From contig JACDCD010000147.1 of assembly GCA_013694625.1 (NCBI GenBank), positions 1-34,489 of the forward strand: 34,489 nt of DNA. The letters run 5' to 3'. This document shows, in pieces, positions 16,772 through 25,762 of the stretch (positions are counted from its first letter, which is position 1; each line of letters starts with the position of its first letter). A model generated the notes under the pieces. That model saw only the letters and a program-made list of their open reading frames with translations, was not told where the DNA came from and did no database searches. A program made the position numbers and the translations under genes. Origin of the DNA: Actinomycetota bacterium. Its GTDB lineage: Bacteria; Actinomycetota; CADDZG01; WHSQ01.

Positions 16772-17922
16772 GTTGACGGCAACTTCAGCTCGCGCGCGAT
16801 CAGCATTCGCATTATCTCGGACGTCCCTTCGCCGATCTCAAGGATCTTGGAGTCGCGAAAGTGCCGGCACACCGGGAATTCCTCGATGTAGCCGTATCCA
16901 CCGTGCACCTGCACCGCATCGCGCGCCACCTCGACTGCAGTCTCCGACGCGAAGAGCTTGGCCATGGCCGCCTGTTTGGTATAGGGACGGCCTTTGCTCT
17001 TGAGCCACGCGGCCTTCTGGTAGGCGGTGCGGGCAAGCTCCGTCTTGGTTGCCATGTCCGCGATCTTGAAGCTGATTGCCTGGTAGCCGCCGATAACACG
17101 GCCAAAGGCCCGGCGCTCCCCGGCGTAGGAGAGGCATTCATCGAGGCATCCCTGTGCAAGTCCCACAGCCAGAGCCGCGATGGCAATCCTGCCGTCGTCG
17201 AGAATCGACAGGAAATTGCGCAACCCGTCACCGCGCCGCCCCAGAAGGTTTGCCTGCGGAACACGGCAATCGCCGAACGCCAGCTCGTGGGTATCGGAGT
17301 GGTGCCAGCCCATCTTCCGGTAGGCAGGCCCGACCTCGAAGCCCGGGGTGCCGGCCGGGACGATGATGGCGGAGATCTCCTTTGCGTCCCCCCCCTTGTC
17401 CGTGATTGCAGTGATCGTGACGAGAGAGGTTATGGGGGTCCCCGAGTTGGTGATGAACGATTTCGATCCGTTGATCAGCCACTCGTCGCCTTCGAGGATC
17501 GCAGTGGTCCGCGTCGCCCCGGCGTCCGAGCCTCCTCCCGGTTCGGTCAAGCCGTAGCCCGCGAGCGCATTGCCGGACACCAGGGAGGGAAGCCAGGTGT
17601 TCTTCTGCTCCTCCGTCCCGAAGCGGTAGATGGGCATGGCGCCGAGACCGACCGCGGCCTCGAGGGTTATCGCAAGCGAGGAGTCGACCCGTGCGATCTC
17701 CTCGATCGCAAGGCACAGCGTGACGAGATCGGCGCCGGCGCCCCCGTACCTCTCCGGAAAGGGCAGGCCGAAGAGGCCGAGGTCCGCCATCTGCTTTACC
17801 GCGTCCAGGGGGAGCTCCTCCTCGAGGTCCCAGCGCTCGGCGTTGGGGCGGATGGCGTCGTCGACGAACGATCTGACGATGGAGACGAAGCTCTGCTGCT
17901 CCTCGGAGAGGTCGAAATCCAT
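16768..17922 (-). CDS. Acyl-CoA dehydrogenase
   Basis: 384 residues, the family's normal length. It has an N-terminal helical domain (MDFDLSEEQQSFVSIVRSFV), FAD/substrate loops GYGLTEPGGGSDAGA and WLINGSKSFITN in the beta domain, and a C-terminal helical domain with RRAFGRVIGGYQAISFKIAD, VQVHGGYGYIEEF and the catalytic base E365 in GEGTSEIMRMLIAR. It catalyses the first, FAD-dependent oxidation of acyl-CoA thioesters and passes electrons to ETF. The sequence looks closest to short/branched-chain or generic AcdA-type enzymes; chain-length specificity is not decided. It may lead the operon into rnd. The carboxylase, hydratase and mutase genes nearby fit branched-chain or odd-chain catabolism. 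Confidence 0.95.
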   Translation of the reverse strand: MDFDLSEEQQSFVSIVRSFVDDAIRPNAERWDLEEELPLDAVKQMADLGLFGLPFPERYGGAGADLVTLCLAIEEIARVDSSLAITLEAAVGLGAMPIYRFGTEEQKNTWLPSLVSGNALAGYGLTEPGGGSDAGATRTTAILEGDEWLINGSKSFITNSGTPITSLVTITAITDKGGDAKEISAIIVPAGTPGFEVGPAYRKMGWHHSDTHELAFGDCRVPQANLLGRRGDGLRNFLSILDDGRIAIAALAVGLAQGCLDECLSYAGERRAFGRVIGGYQAISFKIADMATKTELARTAYQKAAWLKSKGRPYTKQAAMAKLFASETAVEVARDAVQVHGGYGYIEEFPVCRHFRDSKILEIGEGTSEIMRMLIARELKLPST

Positions 17923-18012
17923 GGCGCCGATCAGCCTATGTCGGACGGCGACGGACTGCAGGGGAGCCGACCCGCCCCGTCGGCCCCCTCTCGTGCCCTT
18001 GTGGACGGCCCT

Positions 18013-18522
18013 CTATTCGTCCCCGTCCTTGAGGACCCACCGGGTCGGGGAGCCCTCGAAGTCGTCTCCAACCAGTCCGAACGCCCAATGGAGGCGGACC
18101 CGGAAGGTCGTGTTGACCCCCGGATCCATCAACTCCATGGAGTAGTCGGTCGAGTATTTGCCGTTGATGAGGGCAAGCACCTCGGCAAGGGGGTCGACTT
18201 CTTTGAACACTTCGGCGTATCCCTCCATGATCAACGGGTCCGTGGCATTCTCGACGGCCACGACGCAGCGTGGATCGGCGACGAGGTTCCGGGTCTTGCG
18301 CGACCGACCGCCGCTGCTGAACCAGAGGTAGCGGCGATCCCACACTCCCCAGACCGGCATGGCGTGGGGCCGCCCGTCCGGCCACAGGCTGATCACCCAG
18401 TAGTTGCGCGAGGCTGTCAGCCGCTCCTCGGCCCATCCCCATGGCAGCAGCCCCGTTCCTTCATTGCTCCCCTGCACTCCGTAGCCCGGCATGAAGGGCC
18501 GGCTCGCGTGCGGCTCGTTCAT
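18013..18522 (-). CDS. Pyridoxamine-5'-phosphate-oxidase-fold flavin/F420-binding protein
   Basis: 169 residues forming one split beta-barrel. Recognisable parts are the first strands (SRNYWVISLWPDGRPHAMPV, WGVWDRRYLWFSS), the cofactor-phosphate loop SRKTRNLVADPRCVVAVEN, and EGYAEVFKE. The pattern SRKxRNLxxDPR is typical of actinobacterial FDOR-type proteins that bind F420 or FMN. True PNPOx activity is unlikely, so a reductase or cofactor-binding role is inferred. AAGGAGGGGG lies eight bases before ATG 18522, a strong ribosome binding site; a GTG lies directly before that ATG. The npdG-like gene at 29781-30455 shows that the organism probably makes F420. Confidence 0.85.
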   Translation of the reverse strand: MNEPHASRPFMPGYGVQGSNEGTGLLPWGWAEERLTASRNYWVISLWPDGRPHAMPVWGVWDRRYLWFSSGGRSRKTRNLVADPRCVVAVENATDPLIMEGYAEVFKEVDPLAEVLALINGKYSTDYSMELMDPGVNTTFRVRLHWAFGLVGDDFEGSPTRWVLKDGDE

Positions 18523-18613
18523 CACACCCCCTCCTTCGGCGTCAACGGCTCAATGTCCCACGACTACGAAGGGGCCGCCACGTGCGCCACGCGACATGCC
18601 TCGGCATCGGTTC

Positions 18614-20488
18614 TCAACTCATCAGTACCCATGGTCGTCCCCCGAAAGTTCCCTCCTCGAGGATCCTCCGCCCGTCACCGATGGGCTCGTCCGCGGGGAG
18701 CACAACGTAGTCCGGCCTGAAGCCTCCCGCGGCCATGCGTCGGTCCCACGCCCGCGCCAACTCAGAGAAGCGCACCCGCAGGTCGTTACCTTCCAGCGTC
18801 GGGTCGTCGTAGTCGGCGAGCCTCACCCCTGAGAACTGCCACAGGGCCCACGCGAGCCCGTCCGACCCTCGTACCGTCACGATGTCGTCCGGGCCGAGGT
18901 GGGCGGCGGCGCGCCGGAGGAACGACCCGGCGGCCAGATCCGGGGAAGCGTAGACCCATCCGGCCCCAGCTCCTCTAATGATCTCCGTCATCTGGAGGGA
19001 AGCGAGTGCGGGGGACACCGCCCCCAGTCCCAGCACCAGGCCGCATCCTGCCGCCGCCAGGGCCTGGGATCGTCTCGAGATCACCCGGTAAAGGGCCAGC
19101 AGCGCCACCCCGGCAAAGGCGGCCCCGAGAAGGTGCGCCACCGGCCACACCCGCCCCTGGTGGAGAAGGGTTCCGTTGCCTGCGAGGCCACCACGGGCTC
19201 CGCGCGCCAGCACTGTGACGCCCAGCCACGCCGCCGTCGAGGCGGTCCAGCCCAGGAGAACGGCCGCCTCGGAGCGGCCCCCATCCGCAGAGCGGAGGAT
19301 CCGCAGGGCGGCCAGGGCGACACCGGCCGCCGCCAGTGGGAGCAGGAGCCCCCACGACGCCAGCGCCGTGGTCAAGGGCCACTCCATGCCCAACACCGAG
19401 ATGTCGACGAACCCGCCGAACCGGAGATAGGCCGCCGCCACGGGCCCGGCCCAGAGCCCGAAGACGATCGCCGCAGTCCCCCCCATGGCGAGGCAGACTC
19501 CGGCGCTGCGCTTCCGCCCGATGAGGGTCGCGGCGAGGGTCGCCCACACCGCCGATGTCACCAGGAGGGGGGCGCTCAGAAGGCCCACCGCACCCATCAC
19601 GGCGCCGCACAGTGCGGCCGTACCCCGGGAGGGAACCTTCACCGCGCTGAGGGCCAGCACCCCTGCGAGGGCGACCAGAACCAGAGCGAGCTCACGCGGT
19701 AGAGCAGGTGGGAGCAGCGAATACAGGGCGTTCGGGGAGGTCACCACCAGGTCCGCGCTCCCAATCGCCTCCGAGGGACTGGTGACGAGCTCGGGATGAT
19801 CGGTGAGCAGCCAGCCCAGGCCACCGACAAGCCCTGCAACGGCCGCCGCCGGCGCGCCGGCGCGCCGGTCGATCCGGCGCGCCAGACACGCCACGGCCAG
19901 GGGCACCGCCGCGACGACCACCACATGGAGGGTCTCGTGAGCCACCAGGGGGGTCGAGCCCGGCACCAGGCGCACGAGCGTGGCCAGGAGCGCGTGCCAA
20001 CCCCACGGGTAGGCGTTGCGTGCGAACTCCGGCGCCGGCCCGACCGGGACCGGTTCGCCCCCGAGGAGCTGCTCGGCCCACCCGAGATGCCAGGGTGGAT
20101 CGCCGCTTCGGACGCCCGAGCCGCCGATGATCACCGGGAGCACGAACAGACACAGTAGCGCAACCGCGGCCACCCCCACGAGGCTCCACCGGGGGGCGGA
20201 GATGGGCCGGAACGAGCCGCGTCCCGCCCACAGCGCCGCAGCGCCCAGCGCCGGAACGACACCGGGGAGCCCAAACACCGCTCCCCCCGTGACGATGTGG
20301 GCGACCATGCACGCCACCGAGAACAGGACGAAGCCTCCCACCGCATTGAGCGCCCTCTCCGGCCCCGCCAGCCCCCCGGGGACGCTCCCCCGCCCGGCAC
20401 GCCGGAGCAGCCCATCGCCCACGGCCCACCCGATCGCACCGGTAAGCAGCAGCTGCGTCAGCAGCCCGGCCAACGTCCCAAAGGTCAC
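18614..20488 (-). CDS. Large polytopic membrane protein, possible GT-C glycosyltransferase
   Basis: 624 residues from GTG 20488. More than ten hydrophobic helices run from the N-terminus to about 500, ending in a soluble C-terminal domain of about 120 residues (GWVYASPDLAAGSFLRRAAA, DDIVTVRGSDGLAWALWQFS, RPDYVVLPADEPIG). The first large outward loop has SGDPPWHLGWAEQLLGGEPV, an acidic/His motif where GT-C enzymes carry their catalytic Asp, followed by YPWGWHALL. The architecture parallels the protein at 3202-5220, but I see no strong sequence match. No named family was recognised. The open frame continues upstream to 20827 inside the carboxylase gene and is noise. It follows the carboxylase operon by 83 bases. 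Confidence 0.72.
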   Translation of the reverse strand: MTFGTLAGLLTQLLLTGAIGWAVGDGLLRRAGRGSVPGGLAGPERALNAVGGFVLFSVACMVAHIVTGGAVFGLPGVVPALGAAALWAGRGSFRPISAPRWSLVGVAAVALLCLFVLPVIIGGSGVRSGDPPWHLGWAEQLLGGEPVPVGPAPEFARNAYPWGWHALLATLVRLVPGSTPLVAHETLHVVVVAAVPLAVACLARRIDRRAGAPAAAVAGLVGGLGWLLTDHPELVTSPSEAIGSADLVVTSPNALYSLLPPALPRELALVLVALAGVLALSAVKVPSRGTAALCGAVMGAVGLLSAPLLVTSAVWATLAATLIGRKRSAGVCLAMGGTAAIVFGLWAGPVAAAYLRFGGFVDISVLGMEWPLTTALASWGLLLPLAAAGVALAALRILRSADGGRSEAAVLLGWTASTAAWLGVTVLARGARGGLAGNGTLLHQGRVWPVAHLLGAAFAGVALLALYRVISRRSQALAAAGCGLVLGLGAVSPALASLQMTEIIRGAGAGWVYASPDLAAGSFLRRAAAHLGPDDIVTVRGSDGLAWALWQFSGVRLADYDDPTLEGNDLRVRFSELARAWDRRMAAGGFRPDYVVLPADEPIGDGRRILEEGTFGGRPWVLMS

Positions 20489-20571
20489 CGGCCTGCGGGA
20501 ACAGGGGGCCGGGCCCGCTCGGGTGCGCCCTGGGGCACACCCGAGCGCACCAGGCGGCGGGAGGGGGACAT

Positions 20572-22248
20572 CTACTCGATCACCGCGAGGATCTGCGCAG
20601 CGGCTACGGCCTCCCCGGGGCGCACCGGCACGGCCGTCACCGTCCCTCCCCCGGCGGCGCGAATCGTCGTGACCATCTTCATGGCCTCCAGCACCACCAG
20701 CGCCTGGCCCGGCTCGACCCGATCGCCGGGCCGGACCACGACCTCGAGCACGGTGGCCTGCATCGGCGCCACGATCCCCTCCTCCGCAGTCCGCCCCGAG
20801 GTCGCTCCCGCCATGGCGGGGTGCCACAGCGGCGCGGGGACGCCGTCCACGTGCACGAATCGCGGGCTCCCTGCGTCCGGCCCGCCGGTTGCCTCGAGCA
20901 GTCCCAGGATGCCTTCCTCGGCGAGCGTGGCGGTCGTGTGCCTGCCCGAGGTGAAGGCCTCGTGTGCCACCAGGGCACGCAGGGCTCCCATGTTGGTCGT
21001 GATGCCCTCAATGACGAAATCCTCGAGGGCGCGCAGCATTCGGGATCGGGCCTCCGGGCGGTCGGCGCCCCACACGATCACCTTGGCCACCATCGAGTCG
21101 TAGGCGTCGGGCACGGTGTCGCCGGCCCCGTAACCGGAGTCGATTCGCACGCCGGGACCGGCCGGCTCTCTGTACACCGTGATGACCCCGGGGCTCGGCA
21201 TGAACCCTTTGGCCGGGTCCTCCGCGTTGACGCGGCACTCGATCGCATGCCCGCGGGCTTCAACGTCTCCCGGGAATCCGAGTGGCTCGCCCGAGGCGAT
21301 GCGCAACTGGCAGGCGACGAGATCGATTCCGTTGACCTCCTCGGTGACGGTGTGCTCCACCTGAAGCCGCGCGTTCACCTCGAGGAAGTACGGCCGCCCG
21401 TCATCGTCGACCAGGAACTCAACCGTTCCCGCGTTGACGTAACCGCACGCCCTGGACAGCGCGACCCCGGCCGCGCTCATCTCTGGTGCGCGGTCGGCCC
21501 AGCGGGGAGGCGGTGACTCCTCGATCAGCTTCTGATATCCGCGCTGCAGCGAGCAGTCCCTGACGCCCAGCGCCATGGGCTCGTCCGGCCCGGGTGCAAG
21601 GATCTGCACCTCCATGTGCTTGGGGCCGTCCAGGTAGCGCTCGACATAGACGGTTTCGGCGCCGAAGTAGCTCCTCCCCTCCCGGCGCGCCGCCGCAAAG
21701 GCCGCATCGGCGTCGTGGGGTGCATGCACAACCTTGAGCCCCCGCCCGCCGCCGCCGCCCGCAGCCTTGACCGCCACCGGGTAGCCGTGCTCGGCGCCGA
21801 AGGCCAGGATGTCTGCCGATGATGTCGCAGGGCCCAGCATGCCCGGAACCGATGGGACGCCCGCGGCCTGAGCCAGCCGGCGCGCCGAGAGCTTGTCGGC
21901 GACGGACTCCATCGCCTCCGGAGGAGGGCCCACCCAGACGAGTCCCGAGGCGTTCACCGCGCGAGCAAAGTCCGCGTCCTCGGCCAGAAAGCCGTAACCG
22001 GGATGCACGGCCTCTGCGCCCGATGCATGGGCTGCGCAGATGATCGCGGCCCCGTCGAGATAGGTATCGCCCGGCGTCCTGCCCGGCAGACGAACCGCGT
22101 CGTCGGCGCACGCAACGTGGCGCGCCCCGGAGTCGGGGTCCGAGTAGACCGCGACGGCCTGGACGCCCAGCTCCCTGCAGGTGCGTGCTACGCGAACCGC
22201 TATCTCACCGCGATTGGCGATCAGAACCCTCGAGAACATCGGTGTCAC
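20572..22248 (-). CDS. Acyl-CoA carboxylase alpha subunit 1 (biotin carboxylase plus biotin carrier domain)
   Basis: 558 residues. The biotin carboxylase part (1 to about 445) has FSRVLIANRGEIAVRVARTC, HPGYGFLAEDADFA, the glycine-rich ATP loop KAAGGGGGRGLKVV, the lid and active-site stretch RDCSLQRGYQKLIEESPPP, and FLEVNARLQVEHTVTEE. The C-terminal carrier domain has the biotinylation site EAMKM with Lys524, 34 residues from the end, the usual spacing. It carboxylates biotin with bicarbonate and ATP for the carboxyltransferase encoded two genes upstream. The start is GTG 22248 or ATG 22239; neither has a strong Shine-Dalgarno. Relative to the paralogue at 27120-28847, the region between the two domains is short. 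With methylmalonyl-CoA mutase nearby, propionyl-CoA is a likely substrate, but this is inferred. Confidence 0.93.
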   Translation of the reverse strand: MTPMFSRVLIANRGEIAVRVARTCRELGVQAVAVYSDPDSGARHVACADDAVRLPGRTPGDTYLDGAAIICAAHASGAEAVHPGYGFLAEDADFARAVNASGLVWVGPPPEAMESVADKLSARRLAQAAGVPSVPGMLGPATSSADILAFGAEHGYPVAVKAAGGGGGRGLKVVHAPHDADAAFAAARREGRSYFGAETVYVERYLDGPKHMEVQILAPGPDEPMALGVRDCSLQRGYQKLIEESPPPRWADRAPEMSAAGVALSRACGYVNAGTVEFLVDDDGRPYFLEVNARLQVEHTVTEEVNGIDLVACQLRIASGEPLGFPGDVEARGHAIECRVNAEDPAKGFMPSPGVITVYREPAGPGVRIDSGYGAGDTVPDAYDSMVAKVIVWGADRPEARSRMLRALEDFVIEGITTNMGALRALVAHEAFTSGRHTTATLAEEGILGLLEATGGPDAGSPRFVHVDGVPAPLWHPAMAGATSGRTAEEGIVAPMQATVLEVVVRPGDRVEPGQALVVLEAMKMVTTIRAAGGGTVTAVPVRPGEAVAAAQILAVIE

Positions 22249-22309
22249 CCGGCCGGGTGCCCAGCAGACGTGGGTATTTGCACCTTGGTGCGCACCTCAG
22301 CTTCGGCGA

Positions 22310-23098
22310 TCAGCGGTTGCGCCAACGCGGCTCTCTCTCCTCGTTGAACGCCGCGATCCCTTCGGCGCGGTCGTCACTCTGAACGGTCCGCCGCCAGGCG
22401 TCGTTCTCGAGCTCGAGGCCGTCGCCGAGCGGCGCTCCCATGGCTGCGTCGATGGCGCTCTTTGCCTCACGTACGGCAACCGGCGAAGACCCACAGACCT
22501 CGTTCGCCAAAGCTATGGCCGCGCTTGGGAGATCCGCTCGCCCAACGACCTCGACGACGAGGCCGATCTCTTTGGCGCGCTGCGCGTCGAAACGCCGCCC
22601 GGTGAAGATCATCTCCTTGGCGATACGCGGCCCGGCCGCTCGTGTCAGCAGTTGGGTGGCGCCGCCCGCCGGGACCAATCCGACACGTGCCTCCGGAAGT
22701 CCGAAGACCGTGTCGTCGGCCGCAAGCGTCAGATCACACGACAACGCGAGCTCGAAGCCTCCCCCCAGAGTGAAGCCGAAGATCGAAGCGATGCTGGGCT
22801 GGGGAAGCTCTCGCAGGGCGGCGAACATCGACCGCATCGAGATGCGGTTCAGGTGGAAGTCCTCGAGGCTGAACGCCCGTCTCTCCTTGAGGTCGGCCCC
22901 CGCGCAGAAGGCCCTTTCGCCCGCGGCCGTGAGCACGACGGCCCATGTATTCGAATCGCGAGCAACGGCACGCAGCTTCGCGGTCAATTGATCTGCGAGC
23001 ACTCCGCTGATGGCATTCATCTGGTCGGGTCGGTTCAAGGTCACCACTGCGACGCGGCCCTCGGTGCGTGCGCGCACCAACTCTTCTGAATGGGTCAT
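22310..23098 (-). CDS. Enoyl-CoA hydratase (crotonase superfamily)
   Basis: 262 residues from ATG 23098, which shares its A with the TGA of the carboxyltransferase gene; GTG 23101 is an alternative. Crotonase features are VAVVTLNRPDQMNAIS, the CoA/oxyanion segment FCAGADLKER, and IFGFTLGGGFELALSCDL, followed by VFGLPEARVGLVPAGGATQL. Both hydratase glutamates are present (about E116 in GGGFEL and E136 in GLPEA), so hydratase activity rather than a specialised isomerase role is expected. The position between the carboxyltransferase and biotin carboxylase genes resembles leucine/methylcrotonyl-type clusters, in which a methylglutaconyl-CoA hydratase is encoded with the carboxylase. The substrate is therefore open between that and general beta-oxidation. 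Confidence 0.92.
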   Translation of the reverse strand: MTHSEELVRARTEGRVAVVTLNRPDQMNAISGVLADQLTAKLRAVARDSNTWAVVLTAAGERAFCAGADLKERRAFSLEDFHLNRISMRSMFAALRELPQPSIASIFGFTLGGGFELALSCDLTLAADDTVFGLPEARVGLVPAGGATQLLTRAAGPRIAKEMIFTGRRFDAQRAKEIGLVVEVVGRADLPSAAIALANEVCGSSPVAVREAKSAIDAAMGAPLGDGLELENDAWRRTVQSDDRAEGIAAFNEEREPRWRNR

Positions 23099-24633
23099 CA
23101 CACCGGTGGGACTCCGTGGTGACGTACGGCAGGGCTCCGTTCTCGGGAGGAGAATAGTTGCAGCCGGCGCGCTATCTCTGAGCGCAGGTCGTCCGGCTGC
23201 ACCACCGCGTCGACGACATTCTCCGATGCCAGGTTGGCTATGTCGATATCGGCCTCGTAGGCAGAGCGACGTTCGGCGATGAAGCGGGCGCGTTCTTTGG
23301 GGTCATCGATGCCGGCAATGGCGTTGAAGTAGACGGCGTTGATGGCCGGCTCCGGTCCCATGACGGCAATGCGGGCGGTCGGAAGCGCAATGGTCGCTTC
23401 AGGATCGAAACCGGGGCCCGCCATCGCGTAGAGCCCCGCGCCGTAGGCTTTGCGGACAACGATGCACAACTTCGGCACCGTTGCTTCGGATACCGCGGTG
23501 ATCATCTTGGCGCCGTGGCGGATGATGCCCTGACGCTCGACCTGCGTTCCGATCATGAATCCCGGAACGTCGGCGAAGAACACGAGCGGAATGTTGAACG
23601 CGTCACACAACCAGATGAAGCGGGCGGCCTTGTCCGCGGAGTCGACGAATAGGACTCCACCCTTTTGCGAGGGCTGGTTGGCCACTATTCCCACAACGCG
23701 CCCTTCGATGCGGGCAAGGCCGGTGATCAACTCGGGGGCAAAGGTGGGTTTCAGCTCGAACATCGATGCGGCATCGACCACACCCGCAAGGAGACCGTAC
23801 ATGTCAAAGGCGGCTCCTTCGTCCTCGGGGACAAGAGATGACAGCGATCCCCCGAACCCGGGAGCGCATGCGTCGACAGGCCCCGGCGGGCTCCGCCAGT
23901 TGGACGGGAAATACGACAGATACGCCCGTGCAGCCTCGATCGCCGCCTCGTCATCGGGCAGGGCAAGATCGCCGGAGCCGGAGATGTCGCAGTGCAACCG
24001 TGCACCACCCATTTCCTCGAGCGTGACCTTTTCCCCGATAACCGCTTCCGCCATGCGCGGGGAGCCGAGATACATGGACGCATTGCCTTCGACCATGAAC
24101 ACGACGTCGCAGAACGCGGGCACGTATGCTCCTCCCGCAGCAGAAGGGCCGAACAAGCAACAGATCTGGGGCACCTGGCCGGAGGCCTGCACCTGGTTGT
24201 AGAAGATCTTTCCCGCTCCGCGCCTCCCGGGAAAGAGGTCCACCTGATCGGTGATGCGGGCTCCGGCGGAGTCCACGAGATAGACGATGGGATGCTCGTG
24301 ACGGCGGGCAAGCTCGATAATCCGGATGATCTTCTCGACCGTGCGCGCTCCCCATGAACCCGCCTTGACGGTGGAGTCGTTCGCCATGACCGCCACAGGT
24401 CGTCCCTCGATGCGTCCGACGCCGGTAATCACACCATCGGCGGGAAGGTCGCCCGCAAGCGCGTTCACCAACAGCCCGTCTTCGGCAAATCCCTCGGCCG
24501 AGTCCAACAGCAGGGCCAGGCGGTCCCGGGCAAACAGCTTGCCCTGGTCGGCGGCACGGGCGTGATATTTGGGCGCTCCGCCGGCTTTGGCCCGCTTGAT
24601 TGCGTCCGAAATCGCGTCTTTCCTTTCACCCAT
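23098..24633 (-). CDS. Acyl-CoA carboxylase beta subunit (carboxyltransferase)
   Basis: 511 residues covering both crotonase-like halves of the carboxyltransferase. The N-terminal half has KLFARDRLALLLD, GVGRIEGRPVAVMANDSTVK, VYLVDSAGARITDQVDLFPG and FGPSAAGGAYVPAFCDVVFM. The C-terminal half has GIVANQPSQKGGVLFVDSAD, FADVPGFMIGTQVERQGIIR and RKAYGAGLYAMAGPGFDPEA. It transfers the carboxyl group from biotin to an acyl-CoA. The family spans propionyl-, methylcrotonyl- and related carboxylases. EEMGGARLHCDISGSGDLAL and the hydratase neighbour lean towards a methylcrotonyl-like enzyme, the mutase in the window towards propionyl-CoA, so specificity is unresolved. It is first in its operon, with AGGA nine bases before the ATG. 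Confidence 0.93.
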   Translation of the reverse strand: MGERKDAISDAIKRAKAGGAPKYHARAADQGKLFARDRLALLLDSAEGFAEDGLLVNALAGDLPADGVITGVGRIEGRPVAVMANDSTVKAGSWGARTVEKIIRIIELARRHEHPIVYLVDSAGARITDQVDLFPGRRGAGKIFYNQVQASGQVPQICCLFGPSAAGGAYVPAFCDVVFMVEGNASMYLGSPRMAEAVIGEKVTLEEMGGARLHCDISGSGDLALPDDEAAIEAARAYLSYFPSNWRSPPGPVDACAPGFGGSLSSLVPEDEGAAFDMYGLLAGVVDAASMFELKPTFAPELITGLARIEGRVVGIVANQPSQKGGVLFVDSADKAARFIWLCDAFNIPLVFFADVPGFMIGTQVERQGIIRHGAKMITAVSEATVPKLCIVVRKAYGAGLYAMAGPGFDPEATIALPTARIAVMGPEPAINAVYFNAIAGIDDPKERARFIAERRSAYEADIDIANLASENVVDAVVQPDDLRSEIARRLQLFSSRERSPAVRHHGVPPV

Positions 24634-24753
24634 GACCGGTGATCCTAATGGTCGAGTCCCGACTGGGCCCGGCAGCGAACCAGGAGGTCGTTGGATGGGT
24701 CCGGCTCAGAATGGTGTCCTGGCGGGGGGCCGGGCTGGTGGGGCCGATCGGGA

Positions 24754-25668
24754 TCACCCCAGGAGGGGTGGTAAGACGCTGCCCCTGCCGAACAGCAGCA
24801 GGAGGCCCAGAGCGAGACTCAGGGTGCCCGTGACCAGGGCAACGGCCGCGTAGACAAGGAAGTTTCGCCCGGCTCTCAAAAACCCGAAGGTGGAAGCAAG
24901 GGCGATCAAGCTATTGGAGACGAACAGCCCGATCAAGAAGGTGCTTAACAGGATCGCTCCTGCGGCGCGGCCGCCCGCCCCTACTGCGCTCAGGAATAAA
25001 AGCACCTGCGTGGGAGTCTCTGCGCCGATGCCGTGCAGCATGCCTACGCCCACGCAGGTCATCGTTCCGTACTCCATGAAAGGGTCGGCCGGCAGAGCAC
25101 CGGAATGACCATGACGGTGGCGATGGGCCCGGACTTTGGTCTCCAAGGCCACTCCACCGGACTGCTCCCCCATGGGGACGTCCGAGTGGTCATGCGAAGC
25201 GTGCAGAGCCTGCTCGTGGTTGTGATCGTGGTTGTGCTCGATCACGCCGTAGCGATCGCCCGAGCATCGCCAATCACGCAAGAATCGAATCGCGCGTCGC
25301 GCCCCGGAGAAAATCAGCATCCACCGGCTGCGCATTCGGAAGTCGCGCCGGTGCCGAATCAGGGCGTAGAAGACGTATGCGCCTAGCGCCAGGAGGGTGA
25401 TTCCGACGAAACGCTCAAGGACGCGATCTACGCCGCCCGGCAATCGGGCTCCTAGCTCGATGGCGAGCAGACCCAGGACCAGCACTGCGCCAGCGTGACC
25501 CGCCGCATAGAGAGTGGCGAACCGCATCGAGGCCCGGGGATGCGTCTGCGAACTGGTGATGTCCGTGATCGCCGCGATGTGATCCCAGTCCACGCCGTGG
25601 CGAAGCCCGAACAGAAAAGTGGTGGAGATCAGCGCAAGGCCAAAACCTTCCTGAGCAGCAGTCTCCAT
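24754..25668 (-). CDS. Nickel/cobalt permease, HoxN/NicO type
   Basis: 304 residues from ATG 25668 (GGAG five bases upstream; the longer frame to 25875 overlaps the fur-like gene). The first helix has TTFLFGLRHGVDWDHIAAIT, containing the HX4DH signature (H24, D29, H30) required in nickel/cobalt transporters. Further segments are LYAAGHAGAVLVLGLLAIE, GMLHGIGAETPTQVLLF and FLIGLFVSNSLIALAS. A cytoplasmic loop at about 150-200 is histidine-rich (HNHDHNHEQALHASHDH, then HRHRHGH), likely a metal buffer or sensor. Nickel versus cobalt cannot be decided from sequence. A Nur-like operator on its own promoter favours nickel. B12 need by the methylmalonyl-CoA mutase would suit cobalt. Confidence 0.9.
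   Translation of the reverse strand: METAAQEGFGLALISTTFLFGLRHGVDWDHIAAITDITSSQTHPRASMRFATLYAAGHAGAVLVLGLLAIELGARLPGGVDRVLERFVGITLLALGAYVFYALIRHRRDFRMRSRWMLIFSGARRAIRFLRDWRCSGDRYGVIEHNHDHNHEQALHASHDHSDVPMGEQSGGVALETKVRAHRHRHGHSGALPADPFMEYGTMTCVGVGMLHGIGAETPTQVLLFLSAVGAGGRAAGAILLSTFLIGLFVSNSLIALASTFGFLRAGRNFLVYAAVALVTGTLSLALGLLLLFGRGSVLPPLLG
24755..24770 (-). terminator. GC hairpin at the permease stop
   Basis: On the minus strand CACCCC-TCCT-GGGGTG forms a six-base-pair stem overlapping the TGA of the Ni/Co permease gene. No U-run follows, so it is a poor intrinsic terminator. The 120 bases between this stop and the carboxyltransferase start hold no other gene, and presumably contain the carboxylase promoter. 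Confidence 0.3.
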
Positions 25669-25707
25669 CTGGCTCCACCCTCGAGAGCGGTGCTTCGGGC
25701 TGCTCCG

Positions 25708-25736
25708 ATGATAGGAGTTGTTGCAACCATATGCAA
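25708..25736 (-). promoter_or_regulatory. Promoter with Nur-like operator upstream of the Ni/Co permease
   Basis: On the minus strand, TTGCAT (25736-25731), a 17-base spacer and TATCAT (25713-25708) form a good sigma-70-type promoter pointing to the permease start at 25668. An inverted repeat TTGCA-N6-TGCAA (25721-25736) covers the -35 box. Streptomyces Nur, a Fur-family nickel repressor, recognises TTGCAA half-sites in inverted orientation with a five-base spacer (my recollection of the consensus tTGCaa-N5-ttGCAA). Here the six-base half-sites are separated by four bases, one base short. The fur-family gene ends 27 bases upstream. Metal-dependent repression of permease transcription by that protein is the simplest reading. 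Confidence 0.65.
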
Positions 25737-25762
25737 TAGCGCGCACGTGCCCCATGGAGTGA

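Noticed and set aside
16861-18720. 619-codon plus-strand open frame antisense to the acyl-CoA dehydrogenase and PPOX genes
   Set aside because: No family features, and it lies opposite two well-supported genes. Long antisense frames are common in GC-rich DNA.
19851-19883. Three GGCGCGCC copies in 33 bases, considered as a binding-site array
   Set aside because: They lie in Ala/Gly/Arg-rich coding sequence of a membrane protein and fit the general excess of the octamer, with no regular spacing.
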